Below, piece after piece: positions 8,861-19,632 of a stretch of 64,000 nucleotides of DNA. A program made the translations under genes and the position numbers. The notes beneath the pieces were generated by a model. The model was not told where the DNA came from and ran no database searches. It was given only the letters and a program-made list of their open reading frames with translations. Origin of the DNA: Microbacteriaceae bacterium 3FA27C10. GTDB lineage: Bacteria > Actinomycetota > Actinomycetes > Actinomycetales > Microbacteriaceae. The DNA is taken from the NCBI GenBank assembly GCA_005502775.1, contig SCNI01000014.1:21439-85438 (forward strand), in the 5' to 3' direction. The stretch's first letter is position 1. Each line of letters starts with the position of its first letter.

Positions 8861-9829
8861 TCAGCGCATCCGGGCGGCCACGTCGTCGAGGGCGCGGTGG
8901 GCCTCGGGGGTCCAGCCGGCGCCGACGAACACGTGGATGCTGCCGGGGTAGAGCCGCAGGGTCACGGGCGACCCCGCGCGCGTCGCCTTGGCGGCGAAGC
9001 GCTTGGCATCGGTGAGCAGGATGTCGTGGTCGCCCTGGTAGATGTGCGTCGGCGGCAGGGCGTCGAGGTCTCCGAAGAGCGGGCTGACGAGCGGATCGGT
9101 GGTCGCGCGGGCGCCCGCCCAGGCGATGCCCTGCTGCACGAGCGGGGCTCGGTCGAGCATCGGGTCGAGCGCTTCGAGGGCGTCGATGCCCGGATCGGCG
9201 AGGGTGACGTCGAGCCAGGGGGAGAAGAGGAAGGTCGCATCGGGCATCCGGAGGCCGGAGTCGCGGGCGTGCAGGGCGAAGCCGGCTGCGAGGCCGCCGC
9301 CCGCCGAGTCGCCGCCCACGAACACGCGCGGCGCGGCGCGGCCGGCGTAGTCGGCGCTCGTCGCGGGCGCCTTCCTGCCCGTGCCCGTGCTCGTGCCTGC
9401 CGCCGCACGCCTCGCCGGCTGGGCGGCGTCCAGACCGGCGCGCTCGAGCTCGCGGGCGTACACGGCCTCGAGCAGCGGGTAGGCCTCGTCGACGGTGTGC
9501 TCGGGAGCCAGCCCGTAGTCGACCACCACGAGGGCGGCCCCGGTGCGCCGCAGGATGCCGCCGATGATGCTCCAATGCGGCCCGACCATCGGATGCTCGT
9601 AGGAGCCGCCGTGCAGGTACACGAAGCGGTCGCCGGATGCGCCGCGCCGCGGAGTGAGGGTCGTCACCTCGAATCCGCCCACCGTGGCGACCTCGACGAC
9701 GCACCGCCGTCGCAGGCTCGCGGGCATCGGCGCCGCGACCTTCGGCGCATCCGCCGCGCGCTTGTCCCACAGGGCCTTCACGAGCGGGATCGACGCGAGC
9801 CCTCGCGTCAGCGTCATGGGGATCGACAC
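8861..9829 (-). CDS. Alpha/beta hydrolase, hormone-sensitive-lipase family
   Basis: About 322 aa esterase/lipase-like enzyme. The oxyanion motif HGGS (in VYLHGGSYEH) and the nucleophile motif GGDSAGGG are present; a C-terminal YPGSIHVF supplies the likely catalytic His, with an Asp in the GDHDILL segment. I chose the GTG at 9829 because GAGGAG sits 5-6 bases upstream; an in-frame GTG at 9835 lies on top of that site. No signal peptide. It is transcribed away from tRNA-Cys and downstream of the TetR gene on the same strand. Substrate unknown. Confidence 0.85.
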   Translation of the reverse strand: MSIPMTLTRGLASIPLVKALWDKRAADAPKVAAPMPASLRRRCVVEVATVGGFEVTTLTPRRGASGDRFVYLHGGSYEHPMVGPHWSIIGGILRRTGAALVVVDYGLAPEHTVDEAYPLLEAVYARELERAGLDAAQPARRAAAGTSTGTGRKAPATSADYAGRAAPRVFVGGDSAGGGLAAGFALHARDSGLRMPDATFLFSPWLDVTLADPGIDALEALDPMLDRAPLVQQGIAWAGARATTDPLVSPLFGDLDALPPTHIYQGDHDILLTDAKRFAAKATRAGSPVTLRLYPGSIHVFVGAGWTPEAHRALDDVAARMR

Positions 9830-9963
9830 GGTCACTCCTCGCTTCGCGGGCCTGCCGTGCGGATGCGCCGCCGGCTCCGGTGAGCCGATCCTACGGCCCG
9901 GGCGCTCGAGAGCGCGGCCGATCCCGCCGCGTCGGCTGCGCCTGCCGGGTGGCGGCTCTTCGT

Positions 9964-10524
9964 TCAGTCGGCGGTGAGCGCCCGCAGCTCCGTGAGGGCC
10001 TCGCGGATGCAGACGGCCAGGGGCGGTGCGTCGACGTCGCCGACCCAGCGCGCGAAAGCCGCGTGGAACACGGCCACGCCGGTCTGCGCCGCCAGGGTCG
10101 CCGCGAGCGGGTCGACGCCGCGCCGTTGCAGGGCGGCGGCGGCGGCCGCTCCCAGGCTCGCGAGCTTCAGCAGCTCCCGCTCCTGCAGGCTGGGGTTCGC
10201 GGTGAGGATCGCCGCGCGCTGGGCGGCGTACTCGCGCTCGGGGATGCCCGAGCCGGCCACCTCCATCGCCCGGCCGACGGTCTCGACCGGGCCGACGCCC
10301 GCGGGCGTGGCCTCGATGGCGGCGAGCACCGCCTCCTGCAGCCCGACCGAGCCGTTGAAGAGCACTTCGCGCTTGTCGGCGAAGTGCCGGAAGAAGGTGC
10401 GTTCGGTCACGCCCGCCCGCTCGGCGATCTCGGCCACGGTGGTCTGCTCGAAGCCGCGCTCGCCGTAGAGCTGCATCGCGGCCAGGGCGAGGCGGCCGCG
10501 CGCATCCGGTTCCCAACGTGCCAT
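9964..10524 (-). CDS. TetR-family repressor, divergent from an NAD-epimerase
   Basis: 186 aa; N-terminal HTH in FEQTTVAEIAERAGVTERTFFRHFADKRE-type sequence (residues 25-54) and an all-alpha ligand domain. It is the obvious regulator of the divergent epimerase gene through the TGACATC operator between them. TAGAAT ends 6 bases before the ATG, so its own mRNA is probably leaderless. It is clearly paralogous to the TetR at 22317: both begin with M-x-R-W-x-PDAR and share the TFFRHF-x-DK block. Confidence 0.92.
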   Translation of the reverse strand: MARWEPDARGRLALAAMQLYGERGFEQTTVAEIAERAGVTERTFFRHFADKREVLFNGSVGLQEAVLAAIEATPAGVGPVETVGRAMEVAGSGIPEREYAAQRAAILTANPSLQERELLKLASLGAAAAAALQRRGVDPLAATLAAQTGVAVFHAAFARWVGDVDAPPLAVCIREALTELRALTAD

Positions 10525-10564
10525 GACGCCATTCTAGTGCGAGCCCTGCGGAGTGATGACAGGA

Positions 10565-10604
10565 GCTGACATCGGGTGCTAGAGTGATGTCAGCAACTGA
10601 CATT
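10565..10604. promoter_or_regulatory. Operator-like TGACATC repeats between TetR and epimerase genes
   Basis: GCTGACATC (10565-10573) and GATGTCAGC (10586-10594) form a 9-bp perfect inverted repeat with a 12-base spacer. A third half-site, CTGACA, follows at 10597-10602. The dyad lies between the two divergent starts, as expected for the TetR site. TAGAGT at 10580-10585 inside the spacer could be the -10 of the epimerase promoter. Confidence 0.75.
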
Positions 10605-10646
10605 GATCGCCCAGGCCGTGCAGGCCGGGCGGAAGGAGGCGCACTC

Positions 10647-11549
10647 ATGCGCGTATTCGTCACCGGGGCATCCGGCTGGATCGGCTCCGCCGTCGTCCCC
10701 GAACTCCTCGCGGCGGGTCACGAGATCGAAGGCCTGGTGCGCACCGAGGAGAAGGCGGCGGCCCTGACGGCGCTCGGAGCGACGGCCCGGCTCGGCGACC
10801 TCGACGACCTCGACGGCCTGCGTGCCGGCGCCGAGGCATCCGAGGGCGTGGTTCATCTCGCCTTCAAGCACGACTTCTCCGACATGGCGGGTGCCGGCCG
10901 CACCGAGCGTGCCGCCGTCGAGGCGATGGCCACCGCGCTCGCGGGCAGCGACCGGCCGTTCCTGTTCGCCTCGGGCGTCGCGATGCTGGCGCCGGGCCGC
11001 GTGCTGACCGAGCGCGACGCCTCGCCGGCGGTGGGGCCGGATGCTCCGCGCGGCGGCGGAGAGAACTTCGCGCTCGAGTTCGTGGAGCGCGGTGTGCGCT
11101 CGGTGGCCCTGCGCTTCGCGCCGACGGTGCACGGGCAGGGCGACTACGGGTTCCTGTCGGTGATCGCCGCGATCGCGCGGCAGAAGGGCGTGGCCGGGTA
11201 CATCGGCGACGGCTCGAACCGCTGGCCCGCGGTGAACCGGGCGGATGCGGCGGCCGCGGTGGCGCTCGCACTCGAGAAGGCGCCGGCGGGAACGCTCGTG
11301 CACGCCGTGGGCGAGGAGGGCATCTCGGCCAAAGAGATCGCCGAGGCGCTCGGCCGTACGCTCGGCGTGCCGACGGCGTCGATCGCGCCCGAGGCCGCGG
11401 CCGAGCACTTCGGCTGGATCGGCAGGTTCTTCGGCGTCGACATGCCCGCCTCGAGCGTGCTGACGCAAGAGCTGCTCGGCTGGACGCCGACGCATCCCGG
11501 CCTTCTCGCCGACATCGAGGCGGGCTACTACCCGGGTCTCGCGGCATAA
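10647..11549 (+). CDS. NAD(P)-dependent epimerase/dehydratase family oxidoreductase (atypical SDR)
   Basis: 300 aa with an N-terminal Rossmann signature MRVFVTGASGWIGSAVV. The start at 10647 is preceded by GGAGG at good spacing; the upstream in-frame ATG at 10584 lacks a site and lies in the operator. The classic YxxxK is not obvious, as in many atypical SDRs that act as isomerases or flavin reductases. It is divergent from and probably repressed by the TetR gene. It is paralogous to the 21352-22233 protein: both share the FVTGxxGxIGSAVVxELLAAGH start, a RWPAV block and the EKAPAG segment. Substrate unknown. Confidence 0.9.
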   Translation: MRVFVTGASGWIGSAVVPELLAAGHEIEGLVRTEEKAAALTALGATARLGDLDDLDGLRAGAEASEGVVHLAFKHDFSDMAGAGRTERAAVEAMATALAGSDRPFLFASGVAMLAPGRVLTERDASPAVGPDAPRGGGENFALEFVERGVRSVALRFAPTVHGQGDYGFLSVIAAIARQKGVAGYIGDGSNRWPAVNRADAAAAVALALEKAPAGTLVHAVGEEGISAKEIAEALGRTLGVPTASIAPEAAAEHFGWIGRFFGVDMPASSVLTQELLGWTPTHPGLLADIEAGYYPGLAA

Positions 11550-11556
11550 TCGACAG

Positions 11557-12120
11557 ATGACCTCGGGGGAATTCGACAGGGCCCAGAGCGTGCAGCCGGC
11601 CGCCGCGGCGCAGCCACCGGCGCCGCAGCTGCCGGCGATGCCGTCGCTGCCGCCGCCGGGCTGGTACACCGACCCCGACCCGGCCGCTGGAGGGCGCGAG
11701 CGCTGGTGGACGGGCTCGGCCTGGTCGCCTCACACCGCGCGCGCCGCGCGGAACGGGATCTTCGGAGCCGACTACGAGCGAGCGCATCGCCCGGGTGCGA
11801 ACCACGCCGTGCGCCGGGGTTCACGGTTCTATCTGGTCGGGGTGCTGCTCTGGGTGGCGTCGGTCATCGGCATCGTCGTGGTCGGCATGCTGGGTGTGCA
11901 GGGGAGTCCGGTGCCGTTCGCGGCGACCATCGTGACCGGATTGCTCGGGCTGATCGCGGTCGCCGTGGTGCTCATCGGGATCGCCGCGTTCCACGGAGTT
12001 CGTGGACTGCGGGCGGCGGCCCAACACGGTGCGACGGTGCCGGCGGTGCGTCTGATCGTGGCTCCGGTGGTCATCGTCGTCGTCACCGTCGGCATCGTGC
12101 TGATGATGTTCCTCCGCTGA
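11557..12120 (+). CDS. DUF2510 membrane protein
   Basis: 187 aa. After a Pro/Ala-rich start comes the DUF2510 motif GWYTDPDPAAGGRERWWTG (about residues 35-53), a short domain typical of actinobacterial membrane proteins. Three hydrophobic segments follow, at about 90-112, 120-148 and 165-186. It starts 8 bases after the epimerase stop; CATAAT ends 6 bases before the ATG, so it may also have its own leaderless promoter. Function unknown. Confidence 0.8.
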   Translation: MTSGEFDRAQSVQPAAAAQPPAPQLPAMPSLPPPGWYTDPDPAAGGRERWWTGSAWSPHTARAARNGIFGADYERAHRPGANHAVRRGSRFYLVGVLLWVASVIGIVVVGMLGVQGSPVPFAATIVTGLLGLIAVAVVLIGIAAFHGVRGLRAAAQHGATVPAVRLIVAPVVIVVVTVGIVLMMFLR

Positions 12121-12165
12121 CGCCGCGGCGCCCCCGACGCGGTGGCTGCCGCCGAGTCCGCGTGC

Positions 12166-12609
12166 TCAGCGGTCGAGCGGTGCTCGCTGTGCGTCCCGTG
12201 CCGCGTGCGCGGCGTGCGCCTCGGCGACGGGCGTGACCCGCACCACCTCCGCGAGCGGCCAGCGGGCGCTGAAGTACGCCTCGGCGACGGCCATCGGCAG
12301 CTCGCCGTCGGTCTCGCCGGCGTCAGAGAGGGCGGCCCGGTCGGGGACGGCGGGGCCGGCGACGAGGGCGATCACGTCGACCGGGCCGAAGCTCTCCTCG
12401 ATCGTCCACAGCGCATCCGTCAGCGAGAGCAGCTCGGTGTCGCGCGTCTCGGCGGTCAGGATGCCGTCGGCGTACACGTTCACGAGCAGCGCGAACGGCG
12501 CGGCATCGCGGGTGATCACCGCCACCTGGTCGTGCTGTTCGAGCAGGGCGCCCGCGAGCGTGCGGGCGGCCACGTCGTCGTCGCTCACGATGCACCAGAC
12601 TTCGGACAT
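12166..12609 (-). CDS. Small Rossmann-like protein, function unknown
   Basis: 147 aa from the ATG at 12609, preceded by GGAGGAGG. The N-terminus MSEVWCIVSDDDVAARTLAGA and the DVIALVAGPAV segment resemble the first strands of an SDR/Rossmann fold, but there is no glycine-rich nucleotide loop or catalytic YxxxK. It is too short for a complete SDR and may be a divergent or truncated relative. It is convergent with the DUF2510 gene and divergent from the DUF805 gene. Confidence 0.7.
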   Translation of the reverse strand: MSEVWCIVSDDDVAARTLAGALLEQHDQVAVITRDAAPFALLVNVYADGILTAETRDTELLSLTDALWTIEESFGPVDVIALVAGPAVPDRAALSDAGETDGELPMAVAEAYFSARWPLAEVVRVTPVAEAHAAHAARDAQRAPLDR

Positions 12610-12824
12610 TCGCACAGACCTCCTCCGGCGCTCTCGGCGCCGTCCCGGGGTTCCGGCCACCCGGCTGGGCCGTCGGTCATCCCATGCTCGCCGCTGGCGG
12701 CGCGTGGCGAATCCTCCCAGGGTGCACATCGCGCTACTGCGGATGCGGTACCGCGGTGCCATGCGAGCGGGCTGCGCTGACCGCTACCCTGGACCCGTTC
12801 AGCATCTGGAAAGGGAACGAGACC

Positions 12825-13193
12825 ATGACATTCGGCGAGTCGATCAGCACGGTGTTCCGCAAATACGCCGACTTCGCCGGGGTGGCGTCGCGCTCGGAGT
12901 TCTGGTGGTGGATTCTCTTCACCGCTCTGGTCTCGGCCGCGCTGAACGTGTTCACCGCGGTGCCGATCAGCGGTGGATCGAGCGTCGGCGCCCTGCTCTC
13001 CGGGGTCTGGTCGGTGGCCGTGCTCGTGCCGAACCTCGCGGTCGGCGTGCGCCGGCTCCGGGATGCGGGGCACAGCTGGCCGAATCTGTTCTGGGTGCTC
13101 GTGCCCATCGGGGGACTCGTCGTGCTGATCGTGTACTTCACGCAGCCCTCGCGGCAGCCGGTGCCGAACGGCCCGGAGGCGATCCGCGTCTGA
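12825..13193 (+). CDS. DUF805 membrane protein
   Basis: 122 aa with the family start MTFGESISTVFRKYADFAGV and the characteristic aromatic block SRSEFWWWILF. Three membrane segments are visible, with VGVRRLRDAGHSW just before the last one, also diagnostic of DUF805. Start chosen at the family ATG with AAGGGAACG upstream. Function unknown. Confidence 0.88.
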   Translation: MTFGESISTVFRKYADFAGVASRSEFWWWILFTALVSAALNVFTAVPISGGSSVGALLSGVWSVAVLVPNLAVGVRRLRDAGHSWPNLFWVLVPIGGLVVLIVYFTQPSRQPVPNGPEAIRV

Positions 13194-13269
13194 TCGCCGC
13201 CAGCGACCGACCGCTTACGGCGACCGCCGACTGCGGCGATGCGGAAGCGGATGCCCCGGGCACGGCGAA

Positions 13270-13298
13270 GGGCCGGGCACTGCGAGAGTGCCCGGCCC
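13270..13298. terminator. Bidirectional terminator hairpin
   Basis: GGGCCGGGCACT (13270-13281) and AGTGCCCGGCCC (13287-13298) are perfect 12-bp arms around the loop GCGAG. It lies between the convergent DUF805 and clp genes. No T-run follows, as is common in high-GC actinobacteria. Confidence 0.85.
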
Positions 13299-13331
13299 GT
13301 GTGTTCACCAGGAGGGGTGAAACCTGTGCCG

Positions 13332-15959
<2,628 letters not shown>

Positions 15960-15978
15960 GAAACCTCCTGGTTTGAAA

Positions 15979-15999
15979 CTTGAGTGCCTTACGCTCAAG
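15979..15999. promoter_or_regulatory. HAIR element (HspR operator)
   Basis: CTTGAGT-N7-GCTCAAG, one base from the HspR consensus CTTGAGT-N7-ACTCAAG. It lies 20 bases upstream of the clp start. Flanking bases extend the symmetry (TTGAA before, TTCAA after). In actinobacteria HspR represses clpB and dnaK operons through this site. Confidence 0.9.
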
Positions 16000-16040
16000 T
16001 TCAACGCCCGAGGGGCCGGGTTATTCCCGAGCCGCAGACA

Positions 16041-17096
16041 TCACGGGTGCACGATGATCTTCACCTGCGACTCGTTGTGGTTGATGAGCTGATCGAAGCC
16101 CTGGTCGACGAGGTCGTCGAGGGCGATGCGGCCCGTGATGAACGGGGCGAGGTCGACCTTGCCCTGCTGCACGAGGGCGATCGTGGCGGGGTGGTCGTTG
16201 GCGTAGGCGATGGTGCCGCGCAGGTCGAGTTCCTTGAGCACGAGCTTCTGCATGTCGACGCTGGCGGGGTGCCCCCAGATCGACACGTTCACGATCACGC
16301 CGGCCGGCCGCACGGCGTCGAGCAGGGTGTCGAGCACCGCGTTCACGCTCGAGCACTCGAAGCCCACGTCGGCGCCGCGGCCGTCGGTGAGGGCGCGCAC
16401 GGCCTCGGCCACGTCGCCGTCGCGCGGGTCGAGCACGTGGTCGGCCACGCCGGTGCTGCGCGCGCGGTCCTTCCGGGCCTCGCTCAGCTCCGAGATGATG
16501 ACGGTGAGGCCCTCGGCCTTGAGCACGGCGGCGAGCAGCAGGCCGATCGGGCCCGCGCCGCCGATGAGCGCCACGTCGCCGGCTCCGGCGCCGGAGCGCA
16601 CGAAGGCGTGGTGCCCCACTGAGAGCGGCTCGATCAGCGCGGCCTGGTCGAGCGGGATGTCGCCCACCGGGTGCACCCAGCGCCGCTCCACCACGACCTT
16701 CTCGCTGAGGCCGCCGCCTCGGCCGCCGAGGCCGATGAAGTTCATGTCGTGCGAGAGCTGATAGGCGTCGCCCTCGCCCGTGGGGACCTCGGGGGAGATG
16801 ATGTACGGCTCCACCACCACGCTCTCGCCGACGGTGAGGTCGGTGACGCCCTCGCCGAGGGCTGCGACGGTGCCCGAGAACTCGTGCCCGAGGGTGATGG
16901 GGGCCTCTTCGTGCGAGATCGGATTCGGGTGGCCGGGCGCCGGAACGAAGATGGGCCCGTCGAGGTACTCGTGCAGGTCGGTGCCGCAGATGCCGCACCA
17001 CGCCACGTCGATGGCGACGGTGCCGGGCAGCAGGGTGGGCTCCGGGATGTCCTCGATGCGGATGTCGTGGCGGGCGTAGTAGCGGGCGGCCTTCAT
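16041..17096 (-). CDS. Zinc-dependent medium-chain dehydrogenase, 2,3-butanediol dehydrogenase type
   Basis: 351 aa MDR enzyme. WCGICGTDLHEYLDGP (about residues 33-48) and LGHEFSGTV supply the catalytic zinc Cys/His/Glu; the NAD site is ALIGGAGPIGLL. The motif set, including the FVPAPGHPNP insertion, is that of R,R-2,3-butanediol dehydrogenases that interconvert acetoin and butanediol. The structural zinc-lobe cysteines are missing, as in that subgroup. AAGGAG precedes the ATG. It follows the SDR gene on the same strand after 149 bases. Confidence 0.85.
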   Translation of the reverse strand: MKAARYYARHDIRIEDIPEPTLLPGTVAIDVAWCGICGTDLHEYLDGPIFVPAPGHPNPISHEEAPITLGHEFSGTVAALGEGVTDLTVGESVVVEPYIISPEVPTGEGDAYQLSHDMNFIGLGGRGGGLSEKVVVERRWVHPVGDIPLDQAALIEPLSVGHHAFVRSGAGAGDVALIGGAGPIGLLLAAVLKAEGLTVIISELSEARKDRARSTGVADHVLDPRDGDVAEAVRALTDGRGADVGFECSSVNAVLDTLLDAVRPAGVIVNVSIWGHPASVDMQKLVLKELDLRGTIAYANDHPATIALVQQGKVDLAPFITGRIALDDLVDQGFDQLINHNESQVKIIVHP

Positions 17097-17245
17097 GGGT
17101 GACTCCTTCGATCCAGCACCGGGCTGCGGTGACACCGCCATCGTCGCAGTCGCCGCGGGTGCGGCACAGGGCCGAAAGGCCCACGGATGCGGTGGGCCGT
17201 CGTCGACGGCGACCCGCCGCATCCGCGGACCGGAGCGTGCGGAGC

Positions 17246-18028
17246 TCAGTACTTGTACGACTGCCCGCCGTCGATCGGCACCACGGCCGCGTTGATGTAG
17301 CTGGCGTCGTCGCTCAGCAGGAAGGCCACGACGGCGGCGATCTCGGGGGCCTCGCCGTAGCGCTTGGTGGGGTTGCCCTGGATGAACTGCTCGGCGGCGC
17401 CGCGCGGGTTCTCGGGGTCGAGCTGCTTCATCGAGTTCTCGACCATCGGGGTCCAGATGGCGCCGGGGGCGATGGCGTTGATGGTGATGCCGAACTGGCC
17501 GTACTCGATGGCCGAGTTGCGGGTGAGGCCGACGACGCCGTGCTTGGCGGCGGCGTAGCCCGACTGGTTGCCGATGCCGCGGATGCCGCCGACGCTTGCC
17601 GTGTTGACCACGCGGCCGGCGCCCTGCTCGTGCATGACCTTCAGCACCTTCTCGAGGCCGAGGAAGACGCCGCGCAGGTTGATCGCGACGACCCGGTCGA
17701 ACTCGGCCGAGGTGAAGGCCTCGGTGAGGTTCTGCTTGCCCTCGATGCCGGCGTTGTTGAAGAAGCCGTCGATGCGGCCGAACTTCGCGAGGGTCTGGGC
17801 GACGTAGCGGTCGACGTCGGCCTCGTTCGAGACGTCGGCGACGACGGTGATGATCTCGGTGTCGGGGGCGATGGCGGTGACGGCGTCGACGGAGGTGGCG
17901 AGACCCTGCTCGGAGACGTCGACGAGGGCGAGTTTCGCGCCCTCCTCGGCGAGACGCACGGCGGCGGCGCGGCCGAGGCCGGATCCTCCGCCGGTGATGA
18001 GGACGACACGATCGGTAAAGCGGTTCAC
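17246..18028 (-). CDS. Short-chain dehydrogenase/reductase
   Basis: 260 aa classical SDR: TGGGSGLG cofactor loop (about residues 12-19), NNAG, the catalytic Ser in NTASVGG, and YAAAK with the active Tyr and Lys. GTG 18028 is chosen because GAAAGG lies upstream; the longer frame begins in the leader. It resembles levodione/acetoin-type reductases of actinobacteria, which would fit the adjacent butanediol dehydrogenase, but the substrate is inference. Confidence 0.9.
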   Translation of the reverse strand: MNRFTDRVVLITGGGSGLGRAAAVRLAEEGAKLALVDVSEQGLATSVDAVTAIAPDTEIITVVADVSNEADVDRYVAQTLAKFGRIDGFFNNAGIEGKQNLTEAFTSAEFDRVVAINLRGVFLGLEKVLKVMHEQGAGRVVNTASVGGIRGIGNQSGYAAAKHGVVGLTRNSAIEYGQFGITINAIAPGAIWTPMVENSMKQLDPENPRGAAEQFIQGNPTKRYGEAPEIAAVVAFLLSDDASYINAAVVPIDGGQSYKY

Positions 18029-18073
18029 GAGGTGACCTTTCAAACGGGTCCGCATCCGCGGGCCGGAATGCGG

Positions 18074-18095
18074 CGAACGTCATAACCGACGTTCG
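18074..18095. promoter_or_regulatory. TetR-type operator upstream of the SDR/butanediol dehydrogenase genes
   Basis: CGAACGTC-ATAACC-GACGTTCG is a perfect 8-bp inverted repeat 46 bases upstream of the SDR start. The form is typical of TetR-family operators. No TetR gene adjoins, so the regulator would act in trans. Confidence 0.7.
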
Positions 18096-18121
18096 TTGGA
18101 TAAAAGCATACGCCGGGCGGC

Positions 18122-18152
18122 TTGACTTCAAGCGCTTGAGGTCTGGTGGGAT
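18122..18152 (+). promoter_or_regulatory. MerR-type promoter with 19-bp spacer
   Basis: TTGACT (18122-18127) and TGGGAT (18147-18152) are separated by 19 bases, the overlong spacing that MerR activators correct by twisting DNA. The spacer is largely filled by a near-perfect dyad, GACTTCAAGCGCTTGAGGTC (18124-18143, one mismatched pair). The -10 ends 6 bases before the merR ATG, so the mRNA is probably leaderless. Confidence 0.82.
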
Positions 18153-18158
18153 GTCTGC

Positions 18159-18596
18159 ATGACAGTGATGACGATTCAGGATGCGTCGCGCCGCACCCGG
18201 CTCAGCGAACCCACCCTGCGCTACTACGAGGAGGTCGGGCTGATCGGCCCGATCGCCCGCGACGAATCGAGCGGCCACCGCCGCTACGGCGAGGCCGACC
18301 TCGACGCGCTGCAGGCCCTCGCCTGCCTCCGCGCCATGGGGGTGGGCATCGCCGACATGCGCACCTACCAGGCCAATCGCGCCATCGGCCGCTCCGCCGC
18401 GGGGGAGCAGCGAGACCTGCTCACCCGCCACGCCCATCGCATCGAGACCGAGATCGCCACGCTCCGTGTGCACCTCGACTACCTCGAGGCGAAGGCCGCG
18501 CTCTGGGATGCGCGCGACCGCGACGACCCGCAAAGCGAGGCGGCCGCCGCCGAGCGCGTGAATGCGATGCTCGACCGGCTCGAGGCGGGGCTGTGA
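18159..18596 (+). CDS. MerR-family transcriptional regulator
   Basis: 145 aa. The N-terminal winged HTH is SEPTLRYYEEVGLIGPIARD (about residues 16-35) with wing GHRRYGEADLDAL; a coiled-coil dimer helix spans about residues 85-125. The C-terminus has no Cys cluster, so it is not a metal sensor of the classic type. It probably autoregulates from the 19-bp-spacer promoter and controls the downstream reductase, whose ATG overlaps its stop by one base (TGATG). Confidence 0.92.
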   Translation: MTVMTIQDASRRTRLSEPTLRYYEEVGLIGPIARDESSGHRRYGEADLDALQALACLRAMGVGIADMRTYQANRAIGRSAAGEQRDLLTRHAHRIETEIATLRVHLDYLEAKAALWDARDRDDPQSEAAAAERVNAMLDRLEAGL

Positions 18597-19558
18597 TGAC
18601 CCGGATGCTCGTGACCGGCGCATCCGGATACCTCGGCACCCGCGTGGTCGCCGACCTCCTCGCCGGCGGCGTCGAGGTGCGTGCGACCGTGCGCACCCCG
18701 GCGAGCGAAGAGGCGCTCCGCACGGCCCTCACGCGGGTTCCGGAGGCCGACACCAGCGGTCTCGAGGTGGTGTTCGCGAGCCTCACCGACGACGTGGGCT
18801 GGGCGTATGCCGCAACCGGCATGGACGGCGTCCACCACCTCGCTTCGCCGATGATCCTGGCGACGAGCCCCGACGAGATCGTGCCGCCCGCCCGCGACGG
18901 CGCCCTGCGGGTGCTGCGGGCCGCGCGCGATGCCGGCGTGCCCCGCGTGGTGCTCACGTCATCCTTCGCCGCGATCGGCTACTCGCCGAAGCCGGTGCGC
19001 GACTACACCGAGGACGACTGGACCGACCCCGCCACCCCGGGCCTCGCGGCCTACCCCTTGTCGAAGGCGGTCGCCGAGCGCGCCGCGTGGGACTTCATCG
19101 AGCGCGAGGGCGGAGGCACCGAGCTCGTGACGATCAACCCCACCTGGATCGCCGGCCCCACCCTCACGGTCGACGCCCGTTCCTCGCTGCAGGTGTTCAC
19201 CGGGATGCTCTCGGGCGCCATGACCCACACGCCCCGGCAGCGCTTCGGCATCGCCGACGTGCGTGACGTCGCGTGGCTCCATCAGGCGGCGATGCGGGCT
19301 CCGGATGCCGCGGGCAAGCGCTATCTCGCTCTCGCCGACGGGCCCACCCTGACCTTCCTCGACGTCGCGAACGTCTTGCGCGAGCACCTCGGCGCCTTCG
19401 CCGAGCGGGTGCCCACCGAGGAGGCGCCGGGGGAGGAGCCCACTCCGCTCACCATCCACAACGACCGCGCGAAGCGCGAGCTCGGCTTCCGCCCGCGCCC
19501 GGCCGAGCAGACCATCCTCGACACGGCCGCGAGCCTGCGGGAGCTGGGGCTCGCCTGA
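18596..19558 (+). CDS. NAD-dependent epimerase/aldehyde reductase (extended SDR)
   Basis: 320 aa, of the dihydroflavonol-4-reductase/aldehyde-reductase group. The cofactor loop is VTGASGYLG at the N-terminus; TSSFAAIGY carries the catalytic Ser, and YPLSKAVAE the Tyr and Lys. Start by one-base overlap with merR, so the pair forms one transcript. It is a different subgroup from the two TetR-linked epimerases in this window. Possible role: reduction of a toxic carbonyl sensed by the MerR protein (inference). Confidence 0.88.
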   Translation: MTRMLVTGASGYLGTRVVADLLAGGVEVRATVRTPASEEALRTALTRVPEADTSGLEVVFASLTDDVGWAYAATGMDGVHHLASPMILATSPDEIVPPARDGALRVLRAARDAGVPRVVLTSSFAAIGYSPKPVRDYTEDDWTDPATPGLAAYPLSKAVAERAAWDFIEREGGGTELVTINPTWIAGPTLTVDARSSLQVFTGMLSGAMTHTPRQRFGIADVRDVAWLHQAAMRAPDAAGKRYLALADGPTLTFLDVANVLREHLGAFAERVPTEEAPGEEPTPLTIHNDRAKRELGFRPRPAEQTILDTAASLRELGLA

Positions 19559-19595
19559 CGTCAGCCCGCCCGAAGAGAACCGCGACCGGACGAGA

Positions 19596-19632
19596 GCCGG
19601 CGCCGGCCCGTCACCCCGAGGCCGGCGCCGGC
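19596..19632. terminator. Bidirectional terminator hairpin overlapping the efflux-pump stop
   Basis: GCCGGCGCCGGCC (19596-19608) and GGCCGGCGCCGGC (19620-19632) pair perfectly over an 11-base loop. The convergent reductase and MFS genes end here. Each arm is itself partly palindromic, so other foldings compete. Confidence 0.55.
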
